Positions 44,633 through 54,799 of a stretch of 64,000 bases of DNA are shown here, piece after piece. A program made the position numbers and the translations under genes. A model generated the notes under the pieces. That model was not told the origin of the DNA. It saw only the letters and a list, made by a program, of their open reading frames with translations, and made no database searches. Source of the DNA: Beroe forskalii (taxonomy: Eukaryota > Ctenophora > Nuda > Beroida > Beroidae); contig WFMF01000361.1 in NCBI GenBank assembly GCA_011033025.1, positions 1-64,000 of the forward strand. The letters run 5' to 3'. Numbering within the stretch: position 1 is the stretch's first letter; every line of letters begins with the position of its first letter.

Positions 44633-45116
44633 CTTGAATTACCACATAAAAAGGTCATATTTTCTAAAAGTAAAAGTTTCGACTTTTTCAAAGTCTTCTA
44701 GAAAGTCGAAATTTTCTAGAAACTCTCAAGGAAAATGATTATTCGATGTGGTAATAATACTGTAATTCGATTCCATGATGTCAAAATCATGACTTCAGCT
44801 CCATGGAATTGGATGTGAATAAGAGGTGGGATACCCGACATACCCGTACGGCGTACATGTACCGTGCAGTGTAAAACGAAGCGACTCAAATGTTAATTTC
44901 ATTTTTTATCTGAGCATTTATATCAGATGTCTAGGAATGAAATAGAATTTCCAGAATTTACATCTTATCTTCCAGTGTTACTGTTACAGTTGCAATTCGT
45001 TTAACAGAAGCCACTAAATCGATAGTATAGTTGCTGCTTGAGCTTTGAAATATTTCTAAAAAAGTCTAGTTTAACTTTAAAATTTGATCTGTTTTCAAGT
45101 CAAAACTTTGAAATTG

Positions 45117-45510
45117 CCATTATGCACCTTCCAGGCATGTTTTTGCTATGTATTCAAAAACCCTATAGGCACCAGGGTACCGTGCGCAATAAATTATTAC
45201 GCACTGGAGTGCCAAAATCAGGATTTATTACGCACTGTAGGTCATAATAATTTATTATGGTGCGTAATAATTTATTTCACACAGTCGACCCAGTTGTAGC
45301 TTCATATCATAGATTAAAACATTTCCTTGTGTTTGAAATTATCCTGTTTTTTACGAGTAATTACGGTGCATAATTCAGTTTAATAACTCGTAAAAATTGC
45401 AAACCTCTGCAATAAAAACCTCGGCCTTCGGCCTCGGTTCTTAATGCGATATAACACACTCGGGCCTCCGGCCCGGTTAGCAATCTTTACTCGTTACTAA
45501 ACCCTTCAAT
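45117..45510. mobile_element. Insertion of about 390 bp present only in the second copy upstream of gene C
   Basis: Comparison with 36664-36680 shows AAATTGCCA followed directly by ATTCCATTC in the first copy, but about 390 bp in between in the second. The inserted DNA has repeated TAATAAATTATTACGCAC-like inverted pieces and short GC palindromes (GGCCTTCGGCC, GGGCCTCCGGCCC). It is a small non-autonomous element. It sits within 60-450 bp upstream of the gene C start codon. Confidence 0.6.
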
Positions 45511-45569
45511 ACCATTCTTAACTCCGTAATCCAGATTAGCTGCATTCAACATTTTCATTTTGAAGACCT

Positions 45570-46778
45570 ATGGCAACAGCGGATATCTGCCACGCTAAGA
45601 TACTAGATGCCGGCTTCTTGGCAATTCTCTCCATAGGCGTCAACATAATGCCTCTCCTTATCGGAGTGATGGGCTGCTGTCACAACACCTGGTGTACTAG
45701 CAGCCACACTCTCTACATAGTCAGACTCTTCTGCTACTCCTTCATAATATACACAGGAGGACTAACTAACACGTGGTTGCTGCCAAACATAGCTTGTCCT
45801 GGTGTTAAGGGCACAGACTTCCCACCAGCCATAGTCACTGCAATTGATGTGGGATGGGCCATGCTCATGACGGGAATTCTACTTTCGCAGCTCGAGTTCT
45901 TCTGGCTTTGTGTCAACAACCGGTTGTTTCGGGGTGTTAAACTAGGGTATTATGAGGGTACCAACATGGAGCAAAGCACGGGGTTTCCTACCGTGGCCAG
46001 CTACACTGAGAGTGACATGGAAACATGCCCCCTCACCCTAGAAGTAGCATCCACAGGGAGACTGGAACAAATCAAATCAAAGACAGGGTATAGGGAGGTA
46101 CCCGTTCAGAAGATAAGGACTGTCAACAATATCTACGGCGGATACACCAGAACGGAAATTGTAAATGAGACAGAAATGCAATACGGAACCGATTGGACCC
46201 GGTCTAACCTCCACAGTGAACGAGAAGATTTTAAGTACGACAGAGTCGAGGATCACTCCGACCCGATCCCTAAGTTCTCAACTCTGAGATCCTGGCAGGG
46301 CGTGGAGTTTAAACTCACACAAGAAGTCCTTCCTGGGGACGAGTTTACGGCGAACCAAATGGCTGTTTGGAAACAGGAATTCCAGGAGAGATACGAAAAC
46401 TACATTAACGAAAACATGGAGCAACCCTTCGACGCTGACAAATTCACAGTCGTGAAGTTTGACGATACACAGTGTCTCACTGGACTAAAGGAGAAGATTA
46501 TGGTCCACTCAGAGTCCACTGCAGAGGTTTGGTACGAGAGTCCTGTGTGCTGGGTTATCCTGGTTTGTGGGTTTGGGTGTGCCCTGTGGATACCTCTAAT
46601 CCTTGGAATGTGGAAGATTAAACATGTGGAGGTAGTGATAAGGAAGAAGTTCTATATTGATGAGGAGAAGTACCGGCCTTCAGCCTCAATGACAAATATT
46701 AAGGAAGAGGAGAAGTACATTCCTCCCTCACCTGCTCAAGTGAAACACAATCACATTGAACTAGAGGTGGAGGAGTGA
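45570..46778 (+). CDS. Four-pass membrane protein, member C (intact copy)
   Basis: 402 residues in a single exon; family not recognised. Membrane segments: FLAILSIGVNIMPLLIGVMG, YIVRLFCYSFIIYTGGLTN, IDVGWAMLMTGILLSQLEFF and VCWVILVCGFGCALWIPLIL. The NIACPGVKGTD motif follows segment two. The loop between segments three and four (about 190 residues) has acidic and glycosylation-like sites (NETEM), then FKYDRVEDHSDPIPKFSTLR and SWQGVEFKLTQEVLPGDEFT. The C-terminal tail is charged (HVEVVIRKKFYIDEEKYRP, later ELEVEE). It is longer than A and B by an inserted loop segment and the tail. Behind the stop, the last codons and stop are repeated in part (CTAGAGGTGGAGGAGTGA). The shared signature suggests one plasma- or organelle-membrane protein family expanded here. 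Confidence 0.8.
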   Translation: MATADICHAKILDAGFLAILSIGVNIMPLLIGVMGCCHNTWCTSSHTLYIVRLFCYSFIIYTGGLTNTWLLPNIACPGVKGTDFPPAIVTAIDVGWAMLMTGILLSQLEFFWLCVNNRLFRGVKLGYYEGTNMEQSTGFPTVASYTESDMETCPLTLEVASTGRLEQIKSKTGYREVPVQKIRTVNNIYGGYTRTEIVNETEMQYGTDWTRSNLHSEREDFKYDRVEDHSDPIPKFSTLRSWQGVEFKLTQEVLPGDEFTANQMAVWKQEFQERYENYINENMEQPFDADKFTVVKFDDTQCLTGLKEKIMVHSESTAEVWYESPVCWVILVCGFGCALWIPLILGMWKIKHVEVVIRKKFYIDEEKYRPSASMTNIKEEEKYIPPSPAQVKHNHIELEVEE

Positions 46779-47490
46779 ATCACTGAATCACGCACCTAGA
46801 GGTGGAGGAGTGAATCAGGCACCTAAACATTCAGCTCGAAAGGGGGGATCTGAAGGAGAACTACACTCCTTCTGCTGCTATGAACCAAATTGAATTAGAG
46901 TTGGAGGAGTGAGGCTGGCACCGGAATCATCAACGTGGGTACAGTAATATTAAGAATAAAGACTCTGTGAATATTACTGGTTGTCAAAAGAATTTTCAAT
47001 ATTAACAATCCATATGACAGATAAACAACACATTTCACAATTTTCGTGCACCACAGTTCTTTGGCCTGAATCTAGGATTCGAGGGGACTTGGGTTAACAT
47101 ATGGAGGGAAAGATGAGGGTTGAATTTGCAAGAATTGAGTTATGAAATTTTGGACTCCTAAATCAGGTAAAATAACGGAATATAAGAATATCTAACGCAA
47201 GAATGCCTTAATCCACTTCTTGATTGCAAGGGTAGAAGAATCTAATGGTAAACAAAGAACCATGGTGTTACAATATCACATCCAGCAAGAAGAACTTAAT
47301 CAGTTCAAAATAAACTGTTACTGGCGAGTTTCAAAGACTGTACCATTTATCGTTAAAATTCAATCAATAATTATTGCTATGGAGTATAGACATGGTAAAA
47401 ACTTCTGAAATAATTGTGTAATATTATATTTATTATTAAAGCTATTCAATTGATTAAAAACGTGCATACTGAGAAAGTCATATCAACATA
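46779..47490. other. Downstream region of gene C, no further gene seen
   Basis: Contains the partial repeat of the gene C tail (46790-46912) and an AATAAA-like signal (AGAATAAAG) near 46951 that would suit polyadenylation. Otherwise AT-rich with nothing recognised. Confidence 0.4.
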
Positions 47491-47492
47491 AC

Positions 47493-47714
47493 CGTGGTGT
47501 CTCGACTTTTTGAGGCGCGGCGTGTTACGCCGCGCTTGGATACTTTTTCGATTTTTTTCGGTGCGTTAAACGTAAAGCGCGCAAATGTACTTTAAGTTTA
47601 TATTCAAAACTGTAAAAAGAAAAGCACATTTGGGCGCTATCACACGCCGCAAGAAAGTACCCCAGCGAGATATGATTATATTATGCCACGCTTCAAAAGG
47701 TCGAGACACCACGT
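47493..47714. mobile_element. MITE with GTGGTGTCTCGAC ends
   Basis: The left end CGTGGTGTCTCGACTTTTTG, then AGGCGCGGCGTGTTACGCCGC, is mirrored on the right (CTTCAAAAGGTCGAGACACC then ACG). Length about 222 bp; no open frame. It is one member of a family also seen at 53623, 49780 and, in part, 35890 and 39345. Confidence 0.7.
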
Positions 47715-48231
47715 TAATAACAATAAGATTGGAACTTGAATCATAACGTTTTGGGATATGGTCCATATAGTTATAAAAGAAAACTTGTTTCAAATATTAA
47801 TAACAATTTTACTGGACTTATGAATATATCTATTATTTAATACTGTTTTTTATACTTTACAATGCAAATTACATTTCCAAGTTTTAATCACTCGATTACT
47901 TCTCTGAATAACAATTTACATTTGTGATCATAAAAGTCTGGCAGGCACGAAAAATACACAAAATCAGCGATGATTGAAAATGATAACAACTAAATAAATA
48001 AATATAGCGATTACAGGTGATAAACCTTGATAATGCTCCTATAATTTCCTATATTATATGATCCGTTTATGTCTTACGGTAGTCATCTATCTTAACTCAC
48101 TTAAGTCTCTACGTTACATGAGAAAGTCACATATGTCGTGATTGAAAAGGTCACGTAATTGAAGAGGTCACGTGATATAATTTACACGTGACACTGCTAC
48201 CACGTGACACTTAGCACGTGACAGGCAGTGA

Positions 48232-51200
48232 TTAGGGCGGCGGAGTGAACATGTTGTGGATATTGTCGATGAGTTGCTGAGGCGATGGTCTGGCTTCCGG
48301 TTCTCCCTCCAGACAGGATCTGATCAGTTCGATGTACTTGTTGGAATACGCACTGAAAATCAGAGAGGTTTTAAATTTAAGTTCCTCACAGTTTAAAAAA
48401 AAAAACTTCAGGAAAAAGTACAATGTACACCATACATTGCAATTTGTACGTTGTATTATTACATGACAATGTGAAAATGTATATTGTTTTTTACATGAAA
48501 CATTGACATTAAATACAGTGTACATTATACAATGTACAATGTTGAATGTACACTGTACACTATACTAATACTATGTATTGTAAATGTATTTTAATTGTAC
48601 ATGACGACTTACTGTTCATTAGGGACTCTGATCCGACCGCTCACGGCTGCGGTAGCACTCCCATCAAACGGGCTCTCTCCTGAGGAAGGAAGCAATCACA
48701 CACTAAACTTTTTCTACTGTACCAGCTACCACCATTATTAAATACAGAGGTTTTATGACATCTGAGATTGGAATGATACCGAAATTTCCATAAGAGCTCC
48801 ATTTGAACATACATGATACTGATTTTACAGTATTGCAGGGTGCGAGACTCGGGAATATCATATGCATACTAGAAGAGTGAGTGAACTAACCGAAAGCCAT
48901 GGTACATCGTATAATCATAGTGATAGTAACTTACCGAAAGCCATGGCGTACATGGTGCATCCTATACTCCACATGTCGGTTGCCTCTGTTATCAGGCACT
49001 CCGAGGGCACCTGAAAAGGATTGGGAGTTACGAAATAACTGTGTATTGCTCAAGATATCACCCTGACAGAATACTTACAGTAGTATCTCAATTCAGGGGG
49101 TGTAGAAAGTAGTTGTCAAGCAAAAGTTAATATATTTTCATCGCACATTGAAGTTAGTGTTAGGACTTGTCTGTGATATGAGCCTTGTCTGTGATAAGCT
49201 CATATCACAGATATCTCTAAAAATTCACCGAAGGGTAGTCATTTCAGAAAGTAGCAGTATCAAGTATAGAACTGGAAGTACCGGAGCATCCTATACTCCA
49301 CTTCTAGTTCTATACTTGAAACTGCTATATTCTGGCTGTCCCTGAATGAAGTGAATGATATAGCTATTTTGGACAACAATTTGTTACTCGAACCGTCTAC
49401 TAATCCAACGACTAATCGATTATAGTCAGTTGCAATGCAGTTTGTCGACCGGCAAATCGGTGCTAGTGACAAATCGGCGCTTGTGACAAAGTGGCGCGAG
49501 TGACAAATCGCTGTCAAATACAGTAAACCTTAGGCTACAGAAATTCTTTAAGTTTTGAAGTTAAGACAATCATATCAGAATGGCCTCAAATAATGGTAGT
49601 GATATTATCATAATGATATCAAATCATCTCTTCTTGATCTAACATGAACATTCAAATTTACTAATAATAAATATCATTCTAACTTGTTAGTGTAATTGAA
49701 AGCCACGTTTTCATTCAAGTCCTAAATTAGCAAAGCATCAGTTGTCAGACTTGATAATCAAATTAGTAATTACGACACACCACGGTTTTCAGTATATTCC
49801 TTTTTGAACACAACCAAGTTGATTATATTCAAAAAGGAATATAGTGAAAACCGTGGTGTGTCGTAATTTTTAGGCGCGGCAGCGTATTACGACGCCGCTG
49901 GGCAATTTGAATTCTTTGCGGCACATCACAGCGCGCAAATTTAACTTCTATGCAATTGAAAAACATAGCAAAGCACATTTGCGCACTAAAGCGCGGCGCA
50001 AAAAATATGCACGGCACGCGCGCGGCAACACACCGCGCCTCAAAAAAGGTCAGCACACCATAGTACGTCTTTACTTGACATCGCATAAATTACCCTTTGA
50101 TGTACAGCAAATAGAAATGAATAATTTCAAGTACCAGTAAAAAATTATGACGAAATTCATTTGGAGATAGACTGACATGCGATTTGAAAATTGCCATTTT
50201 GAGTATGATCTGTAAGATCCCATAATACCGATTCATTGGCCACGTTCAAGTTTGACAACTTTGAAATCAGGGCATTTTAATTTAATAACCTAAATAATCA
50301 AATATAAAGAGCAGAACATGCAACTTGAAAATCCCATTATAACCCAGCACATCGGTAGAAAATTAAAAATGGAAAAAAATCATATAAATTACAAAAATTT
50401 CGTTTGATAATTAATCTTAAGTAGACAAAATAAATAGTTATATAAACCTACAGTACGCGGCTAGAACACTAATTCTCAAGACCACTGGTCTAGTTTATTT
50501 TAAGCACCAGTTCAGTTCGATAAGTCAGAAATCAAATTACAAAATTCGGGCAAGCTGCTATAATTGCTTAAGTAGTTAATGATCTGTTGATTTCAGATAA
50601 TTCTGCTTAATTATTAAATATGCATCACAATAAATACAATCAAATGGCAGAGAATTTCCAGCAGATGATAATAGCCATCAGAAGATAAGTACTTCCTTGA
50701 TCACACAACCCAAATTTCCGCATAGCACCATTGATAGCTCAAATTCTATGAAGACACCATCTCGGCTCATATTCACACTACGATTGAGGTGCTCGCTGAG
50801 GTTATTTCACTCCTCAATCATCATCCCAATCCTCATTCATCCTTCCAATCCTCAGTAATATTCCTTCTCCTCCTCATCTTCAAGAGAGAACAACTCCTCC
50901 CCTTATTCCTCAATAATCATCCTCCTCGTCCTCATCCTCCTCATCATCTTCCTCATCATACTCGAGAGAGAACTCTTCAGCCTGAACTCTGATAACCTCG
51001 TTATACTCGTCTACTGAGCTGGTATAGACCGTGTAGGCCTCACTGTTAGCTGGGTCCTGTAAGTTAGGTTCATTCAGCAGTCTCTGACAGCCGAGCAGCA
51101 CATCTCTAACAGTTATCTGGGGGTGCCACCCCTTGTCAGAGAGAATGGAGAGGGCTACAGTACCGGAGGGGAACACGTTGGGATGGAAGATGGGGGGCGA

Positions 51201-53577
51201 GAACCGGGCCTTGGGGGGCGTGTCAGGATACGCGGTGCTGAACTCTAGGAATATGTCGTAGTGTCCGCCCTCCCAGGGGGTTCCAGCCTCCCCCGGGATG
51301 GAACACTCCCAGAAGAGGAGGTTGGGGGTGCCGTCAAGGTTCTCAGACGGTTTCACGGAGAAGTCCCGGGGATGGTGATGCTTCCATTGCTTTAGCTCCT
51401 CCGAGAGGCGAGCCTCGGCGATAGACATGGGCCCTAGTGCAGAGATTACTGGTTAAAATACACTGACAATTTAACATTTCAACGGTAGGTATACACACGG
51501 TACAGTGAGCTGGTAAACCACATGAAAATGAGAAAACTAGGGCGAAACATATTATACAGTGATCTAATAATGAGATAATGATATTACTTCATGAGCGAAA
51601 GTGAAACCAAAAAACGTAAGGGGAGATGAAACTTAATGCCGTTTTAACGGTTAATATTTTAACAGAGCACCTGTCAGCGCCCCATCATTCAGATACACGC
51701 CAATGTACTCTTGACATGATGTGTATAATGTACTTGTATAAAATGTACATTGTACATTTTATGCGTTCGCCGTTTTACACGTCTATAATCTTATGTACCT
51801 CCCTCATCAGGAGACATCAAAACACATGAAAAAATGTCATGTGGAAATCACAAAAACAGTAGCATGCAGAGAACAGTGAGACAGTGGCATGCACAGCGGA
51901 TACTGCGCTGATATGATCTCAACAAAAATTTGACACCCGGCTTTGATATTACATGGGGTGACATAAGAGATGGTATCATATCCGAAAGTTAGAATTTACC
52001 ATCCACCTTAGAAAACAGAAGAGAGTTCCTGGGGCCAGGGGTTCTTTCCTAAACAGAATAAAAAGTACGGACTTCATTTAAATTTTAAGCGCATATTTTC
52101 CAATTACCTCGAATAGTTCGGGTGCCCTGTAAGGAGAAGTACAGTTGACAGCAGCAAGCTCCTGCAGAGCTATAGCCTCCTTCCGGCTGGTAATGTTAAT
52201 CCGGGCTTCAGAGACACTGCCCAAGTCAGCTAGCAGGATCTTGTTACCTTCAGTCAACATCATGTTACCCGGCTGAAAGGAGGGAAGGTGAATTAGGAGA
52301 AGACGATACAGAGTGGATAAATATATGGGGAATGGATATGAGGGGAGAAGAGATAATGGGGGCGAAAGAGAGTGTGGAGTGAAGGCAAGGTTGGTATAAG
52401 AGAATGGGTACTAGGAGGGAAGGGATAAGAAAGACGGATATTAAAGGAGGGATCTGCGAGCAGAGTTGTGGATGAAGGAAAATATGTGAAGGTAGAAAGT
52501 TCATCTACATTCTACCGTCCTACATGTACAGTTTATCTAAAGCAGTAAAGCATTAACGAATGCCGAACTGAAGGTAACCTTGATGTCCCTGTGAGCGAGT
52601 CCTGCGGCGTGGAATGACATGGCAGCCCTACACAGCTGCACTGTCCAGTCTAGCAGGATCTTCTCTGAGGTGTGGGACTTCATGACGCTGTTACGGGTCA
52701 TGACGTCCTGTACACTACCGTTCTGAGGGGTAGAGAGGGATAAGAAATAGAGATTAGAAAACCTCCCAATCTGAAGGATACAAGTTAGAAATTGGAAAAA
52801 GAGAATGTTATCAAATCAGATTGTATTATATTTCAAGGCGATAAGGTCTAAGGAGATAGAAACAGCAAGACTAGACTGTTAGCAGCCTTCATGGAACTGT
52901 TCTCAAAACTTTTGCCCGGCCAAGGAAGCATACGTATACACACTTTTAAAGATTACATTATTGAGGTCACATTATTGAGATCTTAGAATGTAATTCCTAC
53001 TAAACCGCTCAACCACCACTCACCTCGAGTAGCGGGAAGAGGAGGTATGCCATCTTGTGGTTGGCTGAGGTCACGTGATGGGCGTGGTCAATGAGGTTTA
53101 TCACGTGATCAGCCCCGGATACCGCCTGGTAGGACTTTATCTCACGGTCCACAGCGTCCTCCTGCTCCTTGCACTGCACCCGGACACACTTCTACAGGGG
53201 GGTAATCAGTTAAAGACAAATCAACAAAATAATAGTGATAGTGTTTGGTAAAAAGTGATAACCGAGTGTCGAAGAGAGCCCAAATTTACAGTTCATGGCT
53301 CCGATTTAGAACAAAAAACATAAAACGACATGACCCATTTCTATCAAAATTCTTTTTTTCGATCAAACTAATTTTAAAACTTCATAACAATCAGAGCGAA
53401 TGCAAATGTGATATTATCTTGACTTACCACGGCATACCTATGTTTGTTCTTATCCTGAACTTCAACGACAAAGGAGTATCCACCTTCTCCGATAGTCTTT
53501 ACTTTGGTAAACTTCCTGCCGTTTATTCTGTAGGTCTTACTGCCCTTGAGGCAGTAGAAACAGTTCATTCCATGCAA
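48232..53577 (-). CDS. STK16: STK16 orthologue, NAK-family Ser/Thr kinase (7 exons)
   Basis: STK16 is a small lipid-anchored kinase of the NAK family, linked to the Golgi and secretory pathway. Exons: 53577-53428, 53191-53024, 52722-52579, 52272-52108, 49010-48935, 48679-48613 and 48352-48232. Together they give 891 nt, 296 residues against about 305 in human, and all joins are in frame. Motifs: glycine loop GEGGYSFV, catalytic lysine YAVK across the first junction, HRDIKPGN, DLGS in place of DFG (normal for STK16), YRAPELFE, and TDMWSMGCTMYAMAFG. The active site appears complete. The N-terminus MHGMNCFYCLKG offers cysteines for palmitoylation but no obvious MG start. Intron 4 (49011-52107) contains the UBC9-like gene on the same strand. 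Confidence 0.92.
48890..48950 (-). repeat. Duplicated donor of STK16 exon 5
   Basis: On the minus strand TGTACGCCATGGCTTTCG/GTAAGT is followed about 40 bp later by TGTACCATGGCTTTCG/GTTAGT. The second copy is a complete alternative donor within the intron. Confidence 0.6.
49772..50070. mobile_element. MITE of the GTGGTG family preceded by a 37-bp-stem hairpin
   Basis: 49772-49863 forms a near-perfect hairpin (ACGACACACCACGGTTTTCA on the left arm, its complement on the right, loop about 20 nt). The right arm runs straight into GTGGTGTGTCGTAATTTTTA, then GGCGCGGC..., and the segment ends at 50068 with CGCCTCAAAAAAGGTCAGCAC. It looks like a MITE with one end copied in inverse. It lies in STK16 intron 4. 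Confidence 0.6.
50910..51428 (-). CDS. UBC9-like SUMO-E2 fold protein lacking the catalytic cysteine
   Basis: 172 residues in a single exon with the whole UBC9 (UBE2I) fold. Residues 1-20 (MSIAEARLSEELKQWKHHHP) match the UBC9 N-terminal helix that binds SUMO and E1. NLLFWECSIPGEAGTPWEGG, HPNVFPSGTV, LLNEPNLQDPA and EAYTVY follow the human order. UBC9 has GTVCLSIL around its catalytic Cys93; here the codon is GCC and the protein reads GTVALSIL. The HPN asparagine and the QDPA aspartate are kept. A poly-acidic tail (EYDEEDDEEDEDEEDDY) is absent from UBC9. Intact frame, good codons, no introns, nested in STK16 intron 4 on the same strand: probably a retrocopy that became a non-catalytic, UEV-like SUMO-pathway protein. 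Function is inferred. Confidence 0.88.
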   Translation of the reverse strand: MSIAEARLSEELKQWKHHHPRDFSVKPSENLDGTPNLLFWECSIPGEAGTPWEGGHYDIFLEFSTAYPDTPPKARFSPPIFHPNVFPSGTVALSILSDKGWHPQITVRDVLLGCQRLLNEPNLQDPANSEAYTVYTSSVDEYNEVIRVQAEEFSLEYDEEDDEEDEDEEDDY

Positions 53578-53622
53578 TCAATCCATCCTACCTAGTCAAA
53601 CGGTGAGGGTGTTAGTGTTACT

Positions 53623-53775
53623 GTGGTGTCTCGACCTTTTGAGGCACGGTGCATTACGCCGCGCTTGTGTGCTTTTTGATGCGCGTTGCATTGGAAGGAC
53701 TCTACGCGCTGTCACGCGCAGCAAAAAGCACCCAAGCGCGGCGTAATGCGCCGTGCCTCAAAAGGTCGACACTCT
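53623..53775. mobile_element. Short MITE directly upstream of the STK16 start codon
   Basis: TGGTGTCTCGACCTTTTGAG, then GCACGG, is mirrored by CCGTGCCTCAAAAGGTCGAC. The long arms (about 60 nt) include CATTACGCCGCGCTTG. It is only about 45 bp from the start codon, so it would lie in the 5' UTR or core promoter of STK16. Same family as 47493. Confidence 0.7.
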
Positions 53776-54659
53776 TGTGTCTAACGAACAAAAAACTCGG
53801 AAATTAAGATCAGCAGATTCGAACAGATTCGAATTCTGAAAGTATAGGAATAAGCCAATGGGTTGATAAAACATTGATAAATAGCTCCTTGTTTAACTGC
53901 ATCACGCAAAATCATGATTATATTGCGGCCAAATTGAGTCTTAGAGTAATTAGCTGGCAAATCCGAGAGTGCATAATATTTAAAGCAAGACAATGGGAAT
54001 TATGGTATAGTGGTTATACCTTCAATACCGGTGTGCCGGTAAGTATCTGAACAATATATGAGGAGGAATAGACAGGTTGCCGTCATAGATTTGGCATTCT
54101 AAACCATGATAATGACGTCACTCTAAACGAGCTGTTTGTTTGGCAAGGTATATAACACCTGGTTATTATAATGGGTGATGTCTACCGGCCTATAAGGCAA
54201 GAACAAAAGGGTGACGTAATATCAAAGTCTGAGGCAGTAACTTGCTGAGGTCAGGTCGCGTAGTTTGGAAATATGGATCAAATCTGAGGTCCTGGTTAGT
54301 GGTTAATGGACTGGCAAAGAGATCAACATGAACTGTTATATTAATCTGCCTAATAATTGTATATGAGAAACATTCAGTAATAAGAACTCAAAGAAAAACA
54401 CCAAAAATTTGTAACAAACTCTTTCTACAAAAAACAACTTAATAAATTAGTCGTTTACTTCCAATTATTTTTGATTAAAAACTACTATAATGGTAATAAA
54501 TAAAACCGAAATGGGGCGATGAGGAAGTCCATACAAATTATAAAATCGTTTTGTTGAATCATGCACTCAACCTTGAACGATTTAAAGCACATATAAGTTG
54601 TTCAATCACGCATAATATTTCACGCATGCAATCACTCAAAAAATCACTCATATCGATTA

Positions 54660-54795
54660 TCGATAACAGTTCGAATTGCAGTTTTTGTGTGCGCGGCGTA
54701 AGTTTGCGCGGCGTCAAGACATATAAATATTAATAAATTTCTGTACGGCACGCAAAATACGCCGCGCAAACAAAACTGCAGTTCGAAATGCCACC
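54660..54795. mobile_element. Small MITE with TTCGAATTGCAGTTTT-type ends
   Basis: GTTCGAATTGCAGTTTTTGT, then GTGCGCGGCGTAA, is mirrored by TACGCCGCGCAAACAAAACT, then GCAGTTCGAA. Length about 125 bp with an AT-rich centre; no open frame. Confidence 0.6.
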
Positions 54796-54799
54796 GTTA

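Noticed and set aside
45570-46778. Assignment of the membrane-protein family to TMEM151 or another named TMEM family
   Set aside because: Only the last hydrophobic segment with a charged tail is vaguely similar. The loop signature is not one I know, so no name is given.
53998-54075. TGGTATAGTGGTTATAC, resembling a tRNA A box
   Set aside because: No matching B box or cloverleaf follows. At most a fragment of a tRNA-derived SINE.
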